NCBI GenBank assembly: GCA_903924205.1
Contig: CAIYAP010000007.1
Location: forward strand, 186,001-250,000
Reading direction: 5' to 3'
From: an uncultured Actinomycetes bacterium
GTDB taxonomy: Bacteria; Actinomycetota; Acidimicrobiia; Acidimicrobiales; RAAP-2
Length of the DNA stretch: 64,000 nucleotides
Part shown: piece after piece, positions 41,425-50,536 of the stretch
Numbering within the stretch: the stretch's first letter is position 1
Layout of the letters: the number at the start of each line of letters is the position of its first letter
Notes under the pieces: model-generated
Seen by the model: only the letters and a program-made list of their open reading frames with translations
Databases searched by the model: none
What the model was told of the DNA's origin: nothing
Program-made: the position numbers and the translations under genes

Positions 41425-41907
41425 TTACTCCTTCGTTGCCGTTCGTGCTCGAGACGGCGACGGCTTCGCCGTCGCGCCCCATTCAAAAACCGTGCGTGCG
41501 CGTTCCACCTGATCAAGGTGTACGACTACTTCACCCACCTGATTGTCGGTCAGGGTGATCTGGTCGCCGGACACAGCCGTCACTATTCCCTGCAGGCGAC
41601 GCGTGGGCTCATCGCTACGCACCTGACGCAAGGTCACCTCTTCGCCAATGGCGAGTCGGAAGTGTTCGGACGTGCGCAGACGGCGCTCAAGGCCCGGAGA
41701 GGCCACGTCCAAGGTGAATCGACCCGCAATCGGGTCCTTTTCGTCCAACCAGGCCCCAATAGCGCGGTTGGCCTTTGCGAGAGTTTCGACATCGACGCCG
41801 CCCTCTTTGGTCACGGAAACCAACAAAGTGCCGCCGGAAAACTCGACGTCGTAGAGATCCAGTCCCATTTGGGCTACGAGGGGACGCAGTGGTGTCTCTA
41901 GGTCCAC
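41425..41907 (-). CDS. rimP: Ribosome maturation factor RimP
   Basis: A 160-residue factor for 30S assembly. The LDLYDVEFSGGTLLVSV strand region, the DPIAGRFTLDVASPGLERRL core motif and the C-terminal SH3-like LQGIVTAVSGDQITL part are present. The GTG at 41907 has AGGAGG five bases upstream and fits better than the ATG eight codons earlier at 41931. NusA follows after five bases. It is the first gene of the nusA-infB operon; proS upstream on this strand has its own terminator. Confidence 0.88.
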   Translation of the reverse strand: MDLETPLRPLVAQMGLDLYDVEFSGGTLLVSVTKEGGVDVETLAKANRAIGAWLDEKDPIAGRFTLDVASPGLERRLRTSEHFRLAIGEEVTLRQVRSDEPTRRLQGIVTAVSGDQITLTDNQVGEVVVHLDQVERARTVFEWGATAKPSPSRARTATKE

Positions 41908-41950
41908 GACTGCCTCCTCTCTTAATGCCATTTTGGGCGTCGAGAAACGG

Positions 41951-41976
41951 AAAGCGCGGGCCACGGCCCGCGCTTC
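41951..41976 (-). terminator. Probable terminator of proS
   Basis: A 10-bp GC-rich stem (41952-41961 with 41966-41975), followed on the minus strand by TTTCCGTTTC. The T run is broken, so efficiency is uncertain. Confidence 0.5.
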
Positions 41977-42042
41977 ACGAGTCCAGACGTCCTTACGGAC
42001 TGTAGGGAACCAGTGTAGCAGGGCGTTTCACGCCCCGTGGGC

Positions 42043-43443
42043 CTAGTAGCTCTTGGCCACCAAGGCGGTCAGGCCCGGCTCGTCCTCGCGCTCGGGCAGA
42101 GATCCATCGGCTCGCTGCAGGCAGCGAACGGTAATGGCGTGAGTTTTGAGCTCCGCCTCGGCACCGGCCGCGACCGCCCACGGTAAACGTGCAAATCCGC
42201 CATCGGCGGCCTCGATGGCCTCGGACACGCTCGTGACTTCGTGAGTATTGCCATCGCGACGCTGGCGCGCTGATTCGTACAGATGGTCGTGAATCTCGGT
42301 CTCGAGGCGACGCACCGTCGCCACGACCTCCGCCAGCGGTACCGGGATCTTCTCCCCCGTGTCGCGTCGCGCAATGGTGACGCGACCTTCAGCCAGGTCG
42401 CGAGGACCCACCTCAATCCGTAGTGGCACACCCTTGATTTCCCAGTCAGTCACGCGGCGGCCGAAGTTACCGCGACCCGAATCGAGGTGGTGACGGATAT
42501 TCGCGTCGGTGAGTTCACGACCGATGGCGCTGACCGCCGCCGTGACGTCCTCGTCATCTCGAACCGGAATCACGACCGCGAGGTAGGGCGCGATGCGTGG
42601 CGGCACCACGAGGCCGTTGTCATCGCCGTGGGCCATGATGAGCCCGCCGAGGAGGCGCGTCGAGGCGCCCCAGCTGGTCGTGTAGGCGTAGTCGCTGCTC
42701 CCACCGTCGGTTTGGAACTGAATGTCGAAGGCCTTGGCGAAGTTCTGGCCCAGCTCGTGGCTCGTCGCCATTTGGAGGGCTTTGCCATCTTTCATCATGC
42801 CTTCGAGAGTCATGGTGTTGGTGGCGCCAGCGAAACGCTCGGACGGCGGCTTGATCCCGATGTAGGTGGGCACGGCCATGTGCGTGCGAATGAACTCGTC
42901 GTAGACCTCGAGGTGGATGCGGCGAGCGAATGCGGCCGCGTCGGCTTCGGTCGCGTGTGCCGTGTGTCCCTCTTGCCACAAGAACTCGCTCGTGCGCAGA
43001 AACATCCGCGGTCGCATCTCCCAGCGCACCACATTGGCCCACTGATTGAGCAGCAGAGGTAAGTCGCGGTGCGACTGAATCCACTTCGCCATGAACTCGC
43101 CGATCACGGTCTCACTCGTCGGGCGCACCACCACCGGTTCGGCCAGTTCGCTGCCACCCGCGTGAGTGACAATGGCCAATTCGGGACTGAAACCTTCGAC
43201 GTGCTCGGCTTCCTTGGCCAGGTAGCTTTCGGGAATAAACAGCGGAAAGTACGCGTTTTGCACGCCCGCACGTTTGATGCGTTGGTCAAGGCCCGACTGG
43301 ATAAATTCCCAGATGGCGTAGGCGTAGGGACGAATCACCATGGTGCCGCGTACCGGGCCGTTGTCGGCCATCTCCGCCGTCGAGACGACATCTTGATACC
43401 AGCGGGGGAAATCGGTCGCTTGGGGGGTAATGGCCGAGGCCAT
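42043..43443 (-). CDS. proS: Prolyl-tRNA synthetase, archaeal/eukaryote-like type
   Basis: A 466-residue class II synthetase. It begins at the DFPRWYQDVVSTAEMADNGPVRGTMVIRPYAYAIWE segment typical of the short archaeal/eukaryotic-type ProRS. It lacks the large editing insertion of the bacterial type and ends in the conserved C-terminal Tyr (VAKSY). Motif 2 is RWEMRPRMFLRTSEFLWQEGHTAH and motif 3 lies near ASTRLLGGLIMAHGDDNG. The ATG at 43443 has GAAGGAG upstream. Mycobacteria have the bacterial type at this place, so this copy may have replaced it. It follows ispG by 17 bases. Confidence 0.9.
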   Translation of the reverse strand: MASAITPQATDFPRWYQDVVSTAEMADNGPVRGTMVIRPYAYAIWEFIQSGLDQRIKRAGVQNAYFPLFIPESYLAKEAEHVEGFSPELAIVTHAGGSELAEPVVVRPTSETVIGEFMAKWIQSHRDLPLLLNQWANVVRWEMRPRMFLRTSEFLWQEGHTAHATEADAAAFARRIHLEVYDEFIRTHMAVPTYIGIKPPSERFAGATNTMTLEGMMKDGKALQMATSHELGQNFAKAFDIQFQTDGGSSDYAYTTSWGASTRLLGGLIMAHGDDNGLVVPPRIAPYLAVVIPVRDDEDVTAAVSAIGRELTDANIRHHLDSGRGNFGRRVTDWEIKGVPLRIEVGPRDLAEGRVTIARRDTGEKIPVPLAEVVATVRRLETEIHDHLYESARQRRDGNTHEVTSVSEAIEAADGGFARLPWAVAAGAEAELKTHAITVRCLQRADGSLPEREDEPGLTALVAKSY

Positions 43444-43460
43444 AGGTCTCCTTCGGTTAG

Positions 43461-44696
43461 TTAGGCGTCGGGCGCCTGTTGGCGGCGAATGTTGGCAATC
43501 TTTACTGACGAGTTATTGGCGTCGAGGCCCTTCGCGTCCAGCAGTTCTTGACGGTCGGCTTCGGCTTCGGCGGCCGCGCTGGCATCAGCCGCGGCCAGAC
43601 GTGCGTCGACGCCTTCGGCCACCAACTTTTCGGCTTCGGCCACGAGGGCGTCCACCATTTCGTCTTCGGGCACCACGCGAACAATTTGCCCGCGAATGAA
43701 TAAGTGTCCGCGCTTCTTGCCCGCGGCAATCCCCAGGTCGGCGTGACGAGCCTCGCCCGGTCCGTTCACGACACAGCCCATCACGGCCACCTGAATGGGC
43801 AAGTGGCGATTCGCCAGTGCGTCCTGTGCCGCTCGCGCGACCGCGATCACATCAATTTCCGCACGACCGCAGCTCGGACAGGCAATGAGGTCAAGACCAC
43901 TTCGCTCGCGTAGGCCTAATGCTTCGAGTAGCTGGCGACCGGCGCGCGCTTCTTCCACCGGATCGGCCGTGAGCGAATAGCGCAGCGTGTCGCCGATGCC
44001 TTCGGCGAGCAGGGTGGCAATACCCGCGGTTCCCTTGAGGAGGCCGCCGGGCAAGGGACCGGCCTCGGTCACGCCCAGGTGCAGCGGGTAGTCGAAGGTT
44101 TCTGACGCCAGGCGATACGCCGCAATCATGGTCGCGACGGAGCTGGCCTTGACCGAAATCTTCACGTCGTCGAAGTCGACCTCTTGGAAGTACGCGAGCT
44201 CAAGGCGAGCCGACTCCACCAGCGCCTCGGGTGTAGCCCCACCAAACTTTTCGTAGATATCAGGGTGGAGGGAACCGGCATTCACGCCGATGCGAATGGG
44301 CACCCCGCGGTCCTTGGCCTCGCGAGCCACGAGCTTGATTTCTTCGGGCTTGCGCAGGTTTCCGGGGTTGAGGCGAAGACCGTGGACCCCTGCTTCGAGA
44401 GCCGCGAGAGCCATCTCGACGTGAAAATGGATGTCCGCGACGATGGGAATGGGCGACCGCGGCACCATCACGGCGAGACCTTCGGCGGCGGCGTGGTCGT
44501 TGCAGGTGCAGCGCACGATGTCCGCACCGGCGGCGGCCAGGGCGTAAATCTGCTGCAAGGTTCCTTCGGCATCGGCAGTCTTCGTCGTCGTCATGGACTG
44601 GACGGAAATGGGGGCGTTGCCCCCCACGGGAACGGAACCCACGGTGATTTGACGAGTTGCGCGACGGGGAGTCAAGAGGCTGGAAGAGATATCCAC
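43461..44696 (-). CDS. ispG: HMBPP synthase IspG (GcpE)
   Basis: A 411-residue 4Fe-4S enzyme converting MEcPP to HMBPP in the MEP isoprenoid pathway. The cluster cysteines are in IACPSCGRAEID and AVMGCVVNGPGEA; the TIM-barrel half has VADIHFHVEMAL and GLRLNPGN. The C-terminal 50 residues are Ala/Glu-rich and longer than usual. The start is GTG at 44696, with GGGGGA immediately before it. Dxr of the same pathway lies two genes upstream, as in M. tuberculosis. Confidence 0.94.
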   Translation of the reverse strand: MDISSSLLTPRRATRQITVGSVPVGGNAPISVQSMTTTKTADAEGTLQQIYALAAAGADIVRCTCNDHAAAEGLAVMVPRSPIPIVADIHFHVEMALAALEAGVHGLRLNPGNLRKPEEIKLVAREAKDRGVPIRIGVNAGSLHPDIYEKFGGATPEALVESARLELAYFQEVDFDDVKISVKASSVATMIAAYRLASETFDYPLHLGVTEAGPLPGGLLKGTAGIATLLAEGIGDTLRYSLTADPVEEARAGRQLLEALGLRERSGLDLIACPSCGRAEIDVIAVARAAQDALANRHLPIQVAVMGCVVNGPGEARHADLGIAAGKKRGHLFIRGQIVRVVPEDEMVDALVAEAEKLVAEGVDARLAAADASAAAEAEADRQELLDAKGLDANNSSVKIANIRRQQAPDA

Positions 44697-44729
44697 TCCC
44701 CCATTCTGCCGTGTAAACGCGCCGATGAG

Positions 44730-45971
44730 TTACTTAAAGGGATTGGCGATGGGGTGAGTGATGTCGAGATAGGCCGTGGCGAGGAACAGCAGGGCCAGCG
44801 CGGTGACGAAGACGAGGATGAAGGGAGTCAACTTGCTGGCGTCGGCGCGATAGGCCCTGCCGCGGCGAGACCGAATGCGCTCGTAGGTCGCAATAGCCAC
44901 GTGACCGCCATCTAAGGGCAAAATTGGAAAAATGTTGAAGATCCCGATAAAGACATTGAGGGAGACGAAAATTCCGAGGAAGGGCCCCCAGCCCGCTTTC
45001 GCGCTGTCGACCGTTAGTTGGACAATGCCAATCCCCGAGATGGGACGCTGACCCGTGGTGGATGCCGTGCTCGCCGCCGTCCCGTTGGTCACGTCGTGAT
45101 ACAGCTGAGTGATGTTGTGCGGCGCGAAAACTTGTAGCACTCCCGTGACCGCCGACGAGGCAGTACGCCCTACCACCGACGCACTCCCGGTCACCGACTC
45201 CCACGCCGATCGCGTGGCAATCCCCTCGCCGAGACCCACGCCGATAAAGCCGACGGCCGGACCTTTGGCGGGTGCGAGTGGCTGCCCATCGATAATGAGG
45301 TGACGCCCGTCTACCGGCACCACGTGCAGCGTGTGGAGGTGACCATGACGACGAACGACGAGGGTGACGGTGGCGTTGATGTGCGTCGAGATTGCCTCGT
45401 GCAAGACCAGAACCGACGTCACCTCGCGGCCATTCGCTCGCACCACGATGTCACCAGGGGCAATGCCCGCGGTCTGAGCCGGCGACTGACCGGTGGCAAA
45501 CATCATCACCTGGTTGACCTGCACGACGTGCGAGCTGGGCTCTCCGACGAAGAACAATGACGCCCAGCCGACGAGCAGCGCGAGGGTGAGGTGCACCAGC
45601 GAGCCCGCGGAGGCGACGAGGACGCGGCGGGGGTAACTCTGGGCGCGAAAACTACGAGGTTCATCCGCCTCATCAACTTCTTCCGTGCTGCTCATTCCAA
45701 TGATGCGGACGTATCCGCCGACGAGGAATGCCTTGATGCCGAATTCGGTCTCACCGCGCTGCACCGACCACACGGTGGGTCCAAAACCCACAAAGAACTG
45801 CGTCGCCTTCATGCCGGTCATTTTGGCGGTGACGAAATGCCCGAGCTCGTGCAGTGCGACCACGAGCAAAAGAACGAGAACCATCAACGGCGCCCACCAC
45901 GACGTGAGCACGCCAAGAGCGATCAGCCCTCCGAGCGAGAGAGCAATGCCGCCGAGTCGTGACTCTTTCAT
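44730..45971 (-). CDS. rseP: Site-2 protease RseP/Rip1 (M50)
   Basis: A 413-residue intramembrane zinc protease. HELGH (41-45) lies in the first membrane helix and PLDGGH in the third-to-last. A PDZ domain (about 165-245, with AQTAGIAPGDIVVRANG) is on the outside. It would release anti-sigma factors or similar membrane proteins. The ATG overlaps the dxr stop (ATGA). In mycobacteria Rip1 is encoded between the same neighbours dxr and ispG. Confidence 0.93.
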   Translation of the reverse strand: MKESRLGGIALSLGGLIALGVLTSWWAPLMVLVLLLVVALHELGHFVTAKMTGMKATQFFVGFGPTVWSVQRGETEFGIKAFLVGGYVRIIGMSSTEEVDEADEPRSFRAQSYPRRVLVASAGSLVHLTLALLVGWASLFFVGEPSSHVVQVNQVMMFATGQSPAQTAGIAPGDIVVRANGREVTSVLVLHEAISTHINATVTLVVRRHGHLHTLHVVPVDGRHLIIDGQPLAPAKGPAVGFIGVGLGEGIATRSAWESVTGSASVVGRTASSAVTGVLQVFAPHNITQLYHDVTNGTAASTASTTGQRPISGIGIVQLTVDSAKAGWGPFLGIFVSLNVFIGIFNIFPILPLDGGHVAIATYERIRSRRGRAYRADASKLTPFILVFVTALALLFLATAYLDITHPIANPFK

Positions 45972-47116
45972 CGCGCCACCACCCGTCGAGCGACGTCGCG
46001 AGCGTCATTGTCGGCGGCCCACACGTCGGCTTCAGTCACGAGTTCGCGATCGTCGTATGAGTCGAGAGTGGCGGCAACGACCGGGACGATGTCATGCCAC
46101 GCCAGACGGTCATCGAGAAAGGCCTCCACGGCGATCTCATTCGCCGCACTGAGCCAGGTCGGGGCCCCGTGGCCGCGACGACCGGCGTCATAAGCCAAGC
46201 GCAGTGCGGGGAAATCATCCCATCGTGGAGGCTCAAAAGTGAGCTCCACCGCGGTCGAGAAATCCATGCGCCCGAACCCACCCGCTAAGCGGTGTGGAGC
46301 GCCGAGACTCACCGCAATGGGAAGACGCATATCCGGCTCACTCAATTGAGCCAAGGTCGCTCCGTCGATGTATTCCACCATGGAGTGCACGATGGACTGC
46401 GGGTGCACCACGACATCGACGCGGTCGAGTTCAATGCCAAAGAGGGCGGAGGCTTCCAGCACTTCGAGCCCCTTATTCATCAAGGTCGAAGAATCGATTG
46501 TGATTTTCGCACCCATCGCCCAGGTCGGGTGTTGTAGCGCCTGCTCTCGCGTCACGCGCACCAGGTCCTCGCTCGGCCACGTGCGAAAAGGTCCGCCCGA
46601 CGCCGTCAAAATGATGCGGCTCACTTCGGGATAACCGAGATCGCGGCCCGACTCCCCGAGGCACTGAAAGATGGCCGAGTGTTCAGAATCAATGGGGTAG
46701 ATGACCTGGCCCCGACGAACCCGTTCCACGACCGGGGCGGCGGCCACTAACGACTCCTTATTCGCGAGCGCGAGACGTCGCCCCGCCCGTAAGGCGCCGA
46801 GAGTGGCGGACAAACCGGCAAAACCCACCACCGCATTGACGCAGATATCGGCGCGACCCGCCAATTCTTCGAGGCCGACGGGTCCGACCAGAATTTCCGT
46901 CGCCGCGGGGACCAGATCGCGAATCGTGGCGGCATCAGCGTCGTTGCGCACCGCGACCGCGGGCACCGAAAACTCCACTGCGGCGGCGGCCAATTCCGCC
47001 AGGCGCTGGCCTCCGGCAAGCGCCACGAGGGTGAACTCGTCACGATGTGCGCGCAACACGTCGAGGGTTTGAGTGCCAATCGATCCCGTGGCCCCCAAGA
47101 GGGCGACCGATGGCAT
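45968..47116 (-). CDS. dxr: 1-Deoxy-D-xylulose 5-phosphate reductoisomerase
   Basis: A 382-residue NADPH-dependent enzyme, the committed step of the MEP pathway. The NADPH motif is GATGSIGTQTLDV (8-20), the metal-binding IDSEHSAIFQ and the flexible lid with PTWAMGAKITIDSSTLMNKGLE are intact. The ATG at 47116 lies four bases after the cdsA stop. It is coupled to rseP. Confidence 0.95.
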   Translation of the reverse strand: MPSVALLGATGSIGTQTLDVLRAHRDEFTLVALAGGQRLAELAAAAVEFSVPAVAVRNDADAATIRDLVPAATEILVGPVGLEELAGRADICVNAVVGFAGLSATLGALRAGRRLALANKESLVAAAPVVERVRRGQVIYPIDSEHSAIFQCLGESGRDLGYPEVSRIILTASGGPFRTWPSEDLVRVTREQALQHPTWAMGAKITIDSSTLMNKGLEVLEASALFGIELDRVDVVVHPQSIVHSMVEYIDGATLAQLSEPDMRLPIAVSLGAPHRLAGGFGRMDFSTAVELTFEPPRWDDFPALRLAYDAGRRGHGAPTWLSAANEIAVEAFLDDRLAWHDIVPVVAATLDSYDDRELVTEADVWAADNDARDVARRVVAR

Positions 47117-47120
47117 CTCG

Positions 47121-48425
47121 CTACACCAGGTGAGTCAAAGTGACGAGGTAGTACGTGGCAGGAAGCACGAAAAGAAGTCCATCCACGCGGTCCGCTACGC
47201 CACCATGACCGGGCAACAAGGCACCCATGTCCTTGATGCCGAGGGTGCGTTTGATCATCGATTCGAACAGGTCGCCCAGTGGCGCCACGATGCACACAAT
47301 GGCGGCCTCTTCGAGACCGGTACGCAATGTCCACGGGTGCAGGAACGGCAGAACAACCAGCCCCGTCGCCAGGGTCACGACGATGGCACCAATGAGGCCT
47401 TCGACAGTCTTTCCGGGCGACACGGTGGGCGCGAGTTTACGTTCACCGAATGCGCGGCCCGCGAACAAGGCGGCCGTGTCATTCGCCACCGTCAAAATGA
47501 TCGCGCCGAGGAGGTATGCCAAGCCATCACGACCCGGCAAGAAGTTCGGCGACGCCATGGCCGCGGCGTAGGCACCGAAGAAACCAATCCACACGAAGGG
47601 GAACAAGGTGGCGGACAGGCCGTCGAGGATGTCCACGTGCGCTTCGGCAGTCGCGTACCAGGCGAAGAGTAAGACGACGAGGAGCACGGTGAGTACCGGC
47701 AAGGCGGCGAGTCCATTGCTGTAAACACCAATGCCCACCGCGATGGTGGCGAGGATGCCGAGCGGAGCGGCGGGGTGTGCGCCGGCGGTGCGATACACGC
47801 TGTACACCTCGGCGATAGCCAAGCCCAGGGCGGTCGTAATCAATACCGCGACCGCTACCGGACCCACCTTGAAAATTCCGAGAGCCACAATGAGGGCAAT
47901 CACACCGGTCACGGTGGCCGCCACGATGTTCTTGCCGCCGCTGCGACGAACAGCACGGCCCGCGAGCGGGTTGCCCGCGGGCGGGCGGCGCGTACGCGTC
48001 GCTCGTTCCACGGTGGGCTCGGGACGCGGCGCCTCGTTTAACATCGAGACTTCATCCTCGAAGGGAATTTCGTCGTCCAGCGATACCGAAAGCGGTGCGG
48101 GGGCAAGATCGTCAGATGCCAGCACCGAGGTGTCGAATTGTTCGTCCGCGGCGACCCAGTCGGCCTCGTCTTCACGCCACGCGGGGCCTTGAACCGACGC
48201 CCACGGGTCGCTCTCGTCGATATCGCGAGCCAGCACTACCGGCACTTGACCGGTGGGGGCATCAGTCCAGTGCGGAAGAAGGTCCGCGGGGTCTAATGGC
48301 GCCACCACGTCAGACGCCTCCGCGGCAATCTCCGCTCCCGTGATCGTCACGCGCGAATCTGCGGGCGACACCACCGGGACCTCACCCGTCGGGCGGTCGT
48401 CGAAGTCGGAGTTATCAGACTTCAA
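47121..48425 (-). CDS. cdsA: Phosphatidate cytidylyltransferase with long disordered N-terminus
   Basis: A membrane enzyme making CDP-diacylglycerol. The C-terminal 280 residues have about eight hydrophobic segments and the signature MIKRTLGIKDMGALLPGHGGVADRVD. The N-terminal 150 residues are acidic and disordered, with two copies of a PTG(E/Q)VPVV motif and a patch PTVERATRTRRPP. The start is unclear: I use TTG at 48425, which overlaps the frr end by 11 bases. A GTG some 15 codons later with GAGG upstream is also possible. Confidence 0.85.
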   Translation of the reverse strand: MKSDNSDFDDRPTGEVPVVSPADSRVTITGAEIAAEASDVVAPLDPADLLPHWTDAPTGQVPVVLARDIDESDPWASVQGPAWREDEADWVAADEQFDTSVLASDDLAPAPLSVSLDDEIPFEDEVSMLNEAPRPEPTVERATRTRRPPAGNPLAGRAVRRSGGKNIVAATVTGVIALIVALGIFKVGPVAVAVLITTALGLAIAEVYSVYRTAGAHPAAPLGILATIAVGIGVYSNGLAALPVLTVLLVVLLFAWYATAEAHVDILDGLSATLFPFVWIGFFGAYAAAMASPNFLPGRDGLAYLLGAIILTVANDTAALFAGRAFGERKLAPTVSPGKTVEGLIGAIVVTLATGLVVLPFLHPWTLRTGLEEAAIVCIVAPLGDLFESMIKRTLGIKDMGALLPGHGGVADRVDGLLFVLPATYYLVTLTHLV

Positions 48426-48984
48426 GAAGCTCTGCCTCTTTGTGGGCGAGCAGCGCATCAATCTGCGCCACGTCATCCTGCGTCATCTTGTCGAGAACTT
48501 TTTCCACGCGCTCGATCTCATCTTTCGATAGTCCGTGCTCTTTTTCCATGGCCTCTAGCTCCTGACGAGCGTGACGACGAACGCCGCGCAACGCCACCTT
48601 GCCATCTTCGGCCTTCTGACGAACGATCTTCACAAAACCCTTGCGGCGTTCCTCGGTGAGCGGTGGGAAGGAGAGGCGAATGATGTTGCCGTCGTTCGAC
48701 GGCGACAGACCGAGGTCGCTGGTGGTGATGGCCTTCTCGATGGCCGCCATGGCGCCCTTGTCGAAAGGAGAAATCACGAGCAAGCGAGGCTCGGGGACCG
48801 AGAAGTTGGCGATCTGCTTCAGCGGCACTTCACTGCCGTAGTAGTCAACGTGCAAACCCTCAACCAGCGCGGAGCTCGCACGACCGGTGCGAACAGCGGC
48901 AAACTCAGCTTTCACGTGCTCAATGGCCTTGGCCATCTTGTCACGGGTGTCCTCGAGGACCAGTTCGATGATTTCGTTTTCCAT
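48415..48984 (-). CDS. frr: Ribosome recycling factor
   Basis: A 189-residue RRF that splits post-termination ribosomes with EF-G. The three-helix-bundle hallmarks are present: VRTGRASSALVEGLHVDYYGSEVPLKQIA, ISPFD and the C-terminal LTEERRKGFVKIVRQ helix. The ATG at 48984 has AGGTGAGG just upstream. It follows pyrH by eight bases. Confidence 0.96.
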   Translation of the reverse strand: MENEIIELVLEDTRDKMAKAIEHVKAEFAAVRTGRASSALVEGLHVDYYGSEVPLKQIANFSVPEPRLLVISPFDKGAMAAIEKAITTSDLGLSPSNDGNIIRLSFPPLTEERRKGFVKIVRQKAEDGKVALRGVRRHARQELEAMEKEHGLSKDEIERVEKVLDKMTQDDVAQIDALLAHKEAELLEV

Positions 48985-48992
48985 TACCTCAC

Positions 48993-49706
48993 CTAGTGCA
49001 CCAGCGTACCGATGGACTCGCCAGCAAGTGCGGCCGCGAGATTTCCCGGCGCCATCAGGTCAAAGACCCGAATCGGCAGGTTGTTGTCCTTGCAAAAGGT
49101 GATAGCCGTGAGGTCCATCACGCGAAGATCTTTGGCCAAGACTTCGTCGAAACTGACCTCGTCGTACTTCACGGCGTTCGGGTTCTTTTTGGGGTCAGCG
49201 TCATACACGCCATTAACGCCCCCGTGGGTCCCCTTGATCACCATCGCGGCTTCAATCTCGGCCGCGCGCTGCGCACTGGCGGTGTCGGTGGTGAAGTAGG
49301 GATTACCCATACCCGCCGCGAAGATCACGACACGACCCTTTTCGAGGTGACGAACAGCTCGGCGACGAATGTACGGTTCCGCGACTTGCTCCATGTTGAG
49401 CGCGGTCATTACCCGAGTGGGGCGACCATGGCTCTCGATGCAGTCCTGCAATGCCAAGGCATTAATCACGGTGCCGAGCATGCCCATGATGTCGCTGTTC
49501 GCGCGGTTCATGCCGGCCATGGTGCCCGTGGCCCCACGCCAAATGTTGCCGCCACCGACGACGACCGCCAGCTCCAGGTCGTTCGTCGACATCGCGGCCG
49601 CGATCTCGCGAGCCAGAAAGTCGACGACTGCGGCGTCAATCGTCTCGTCGCCCACCGACGGAGCCAATGCTTCGCCGGACAGCTTGAGGACGATGCGCCG
49701 CGTCAT
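48993..49706 (-). CDS. pyrH: Uridylate kinase
   Basis: A 237-residue bacterial UMP kinase of the amino-acid kinase fold. LKLSGEAL at the N-terminus, VVGGGNIWRGA and the TGVYDADPKKNPNA-type nucleotide segment (here NGVYDADPKKNPNA) are visible. It lies between tsf (two-base gap) and frr, as in most bacteria. Confidence 0.96.
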   Translation of the reverse strand: MTRRIVLKLSGEALAPSVGDETIDAAVVDFLAREIAAAMSTNDLELAVVVGGGNIWRGATGTMAGMNRANSDIMGMLGTVINALALQDCIESHGRPTRVMTALNMEQVAEPYIRRRAVRHLEKGRVVIFAAGMGNPYFTTDTASAQRAAEIEAAMVIKGTHGGVNGVYDADPKKNPNAVKYDEVSFDEVLAKDLRVMDLTAITFCKDNNLPIRVFDLMAPGNLAAALAGESIGTLVH

Positions 49707-49708
49707 CG

Positions 49709-50500
49709 TTACGCCCCGATGTAGACCTGAGCGAAGGCGACAAGGGTCGCGCCACCGAGCAGTTGCTCAATGTTCTGCTTCTCGTCCTTGGCGTACGCCT
49801 GTTCGAGCAAAACGCGCTCCTTGTACCAACCGTTCAGGCGACCCTCAATGATTTTCGGCAGCGACGCTTCGGGCTTGCCCTCATTGCGACTGATCTCTTC
49901 GACCGTGGCGCGCTCCTTGTCGACCTCAGCGGCCGGCACGTCGTCGCGACGCAAATAAGCGGGCTTGGCAAAGGCACAGTGCACCGCGATGTCGTGAGCG
50001 AGCTCGTCGCTACCACCTTCGAGCACGACGATGACCGCGTTGACGCCGCGACCGGACTGCTGGTGCAGGTAGGTCTCGACCACTTGACCGGGGCCGGCGG
50101 ACAGGCGCTTGACGGCGCCCAGCGCAATGTTTTCCTTCAGCGTGGTGAGCATCTCTTCGATCTGCTCGGTGAATTCGCTGGTTGCTGCCTCGCCACGCGC
50201 GGCCACGGCGGCAGCCATCTCCGACACGAGGTTCACGAAGTCGTCGCTCTTGGCCACGAAGTCCGTCTCGCACTTGACTTCGACAATGGCAGCGTTCGCA
50301 CCATCGCGCACCACGGCGACGGCACCTTCCGAGTTGTCGCGGTCAGTGCGCTTGGCGGCTGACGCGAGACCCTGCACGCGCAACCACTGCGTCGCGGCCT
50401 CAAAGTCTCCGTTGTTCTGCTCGAGAGCCTTCTTGGCGTCGAGCATGCCGACACCGGTGGCCTGACGAAGGGCCTGTACGTCCTTGGCGGAAATTGCCAT
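49709..50500 (-). CDS. tsf: Elongation factor Ts
   Basis: A 263-residue nucleotide exchange factor for EF-Tu. The N-terminal UBA-like TGVGMLDAKKALEQNNGDFEAA and the core VKCETDFVAKSDDFVNLV are intact. The ATG at 50500 has AAGGAG upstream. It follows rpsB in the conserved rpsB-tsf-pyrH-frr cluster. Confidence 0.96.
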   Translation of the reverse strand: MAISAKDVQALRQATGVGMLDAKKALEQNNGDFEAATQWLRVQGLASAAKRTDRDNSEGAVAVVRDGANAAIVEVKCETDFVAKSDDFVNLVSEMAAAVAARGEAATSEFTEQIEEMLTTLKENIALGAVKRLSAGPGQVVETYLHQQSGRGVNAVIVVLEGGSDELAHDIAVHCAFAKPAYLRRDDVPAAEVDKERATVEEISRNEGKPEASLPKIIEGRLNGWYKERVLLEQAYAKDEKQNIEQLLGGATLVAFAQVYIGA

Positions 50501-50536
50501 GAGATAACTCCTTAGTTAATCGGGGGTGAGTAGTTA

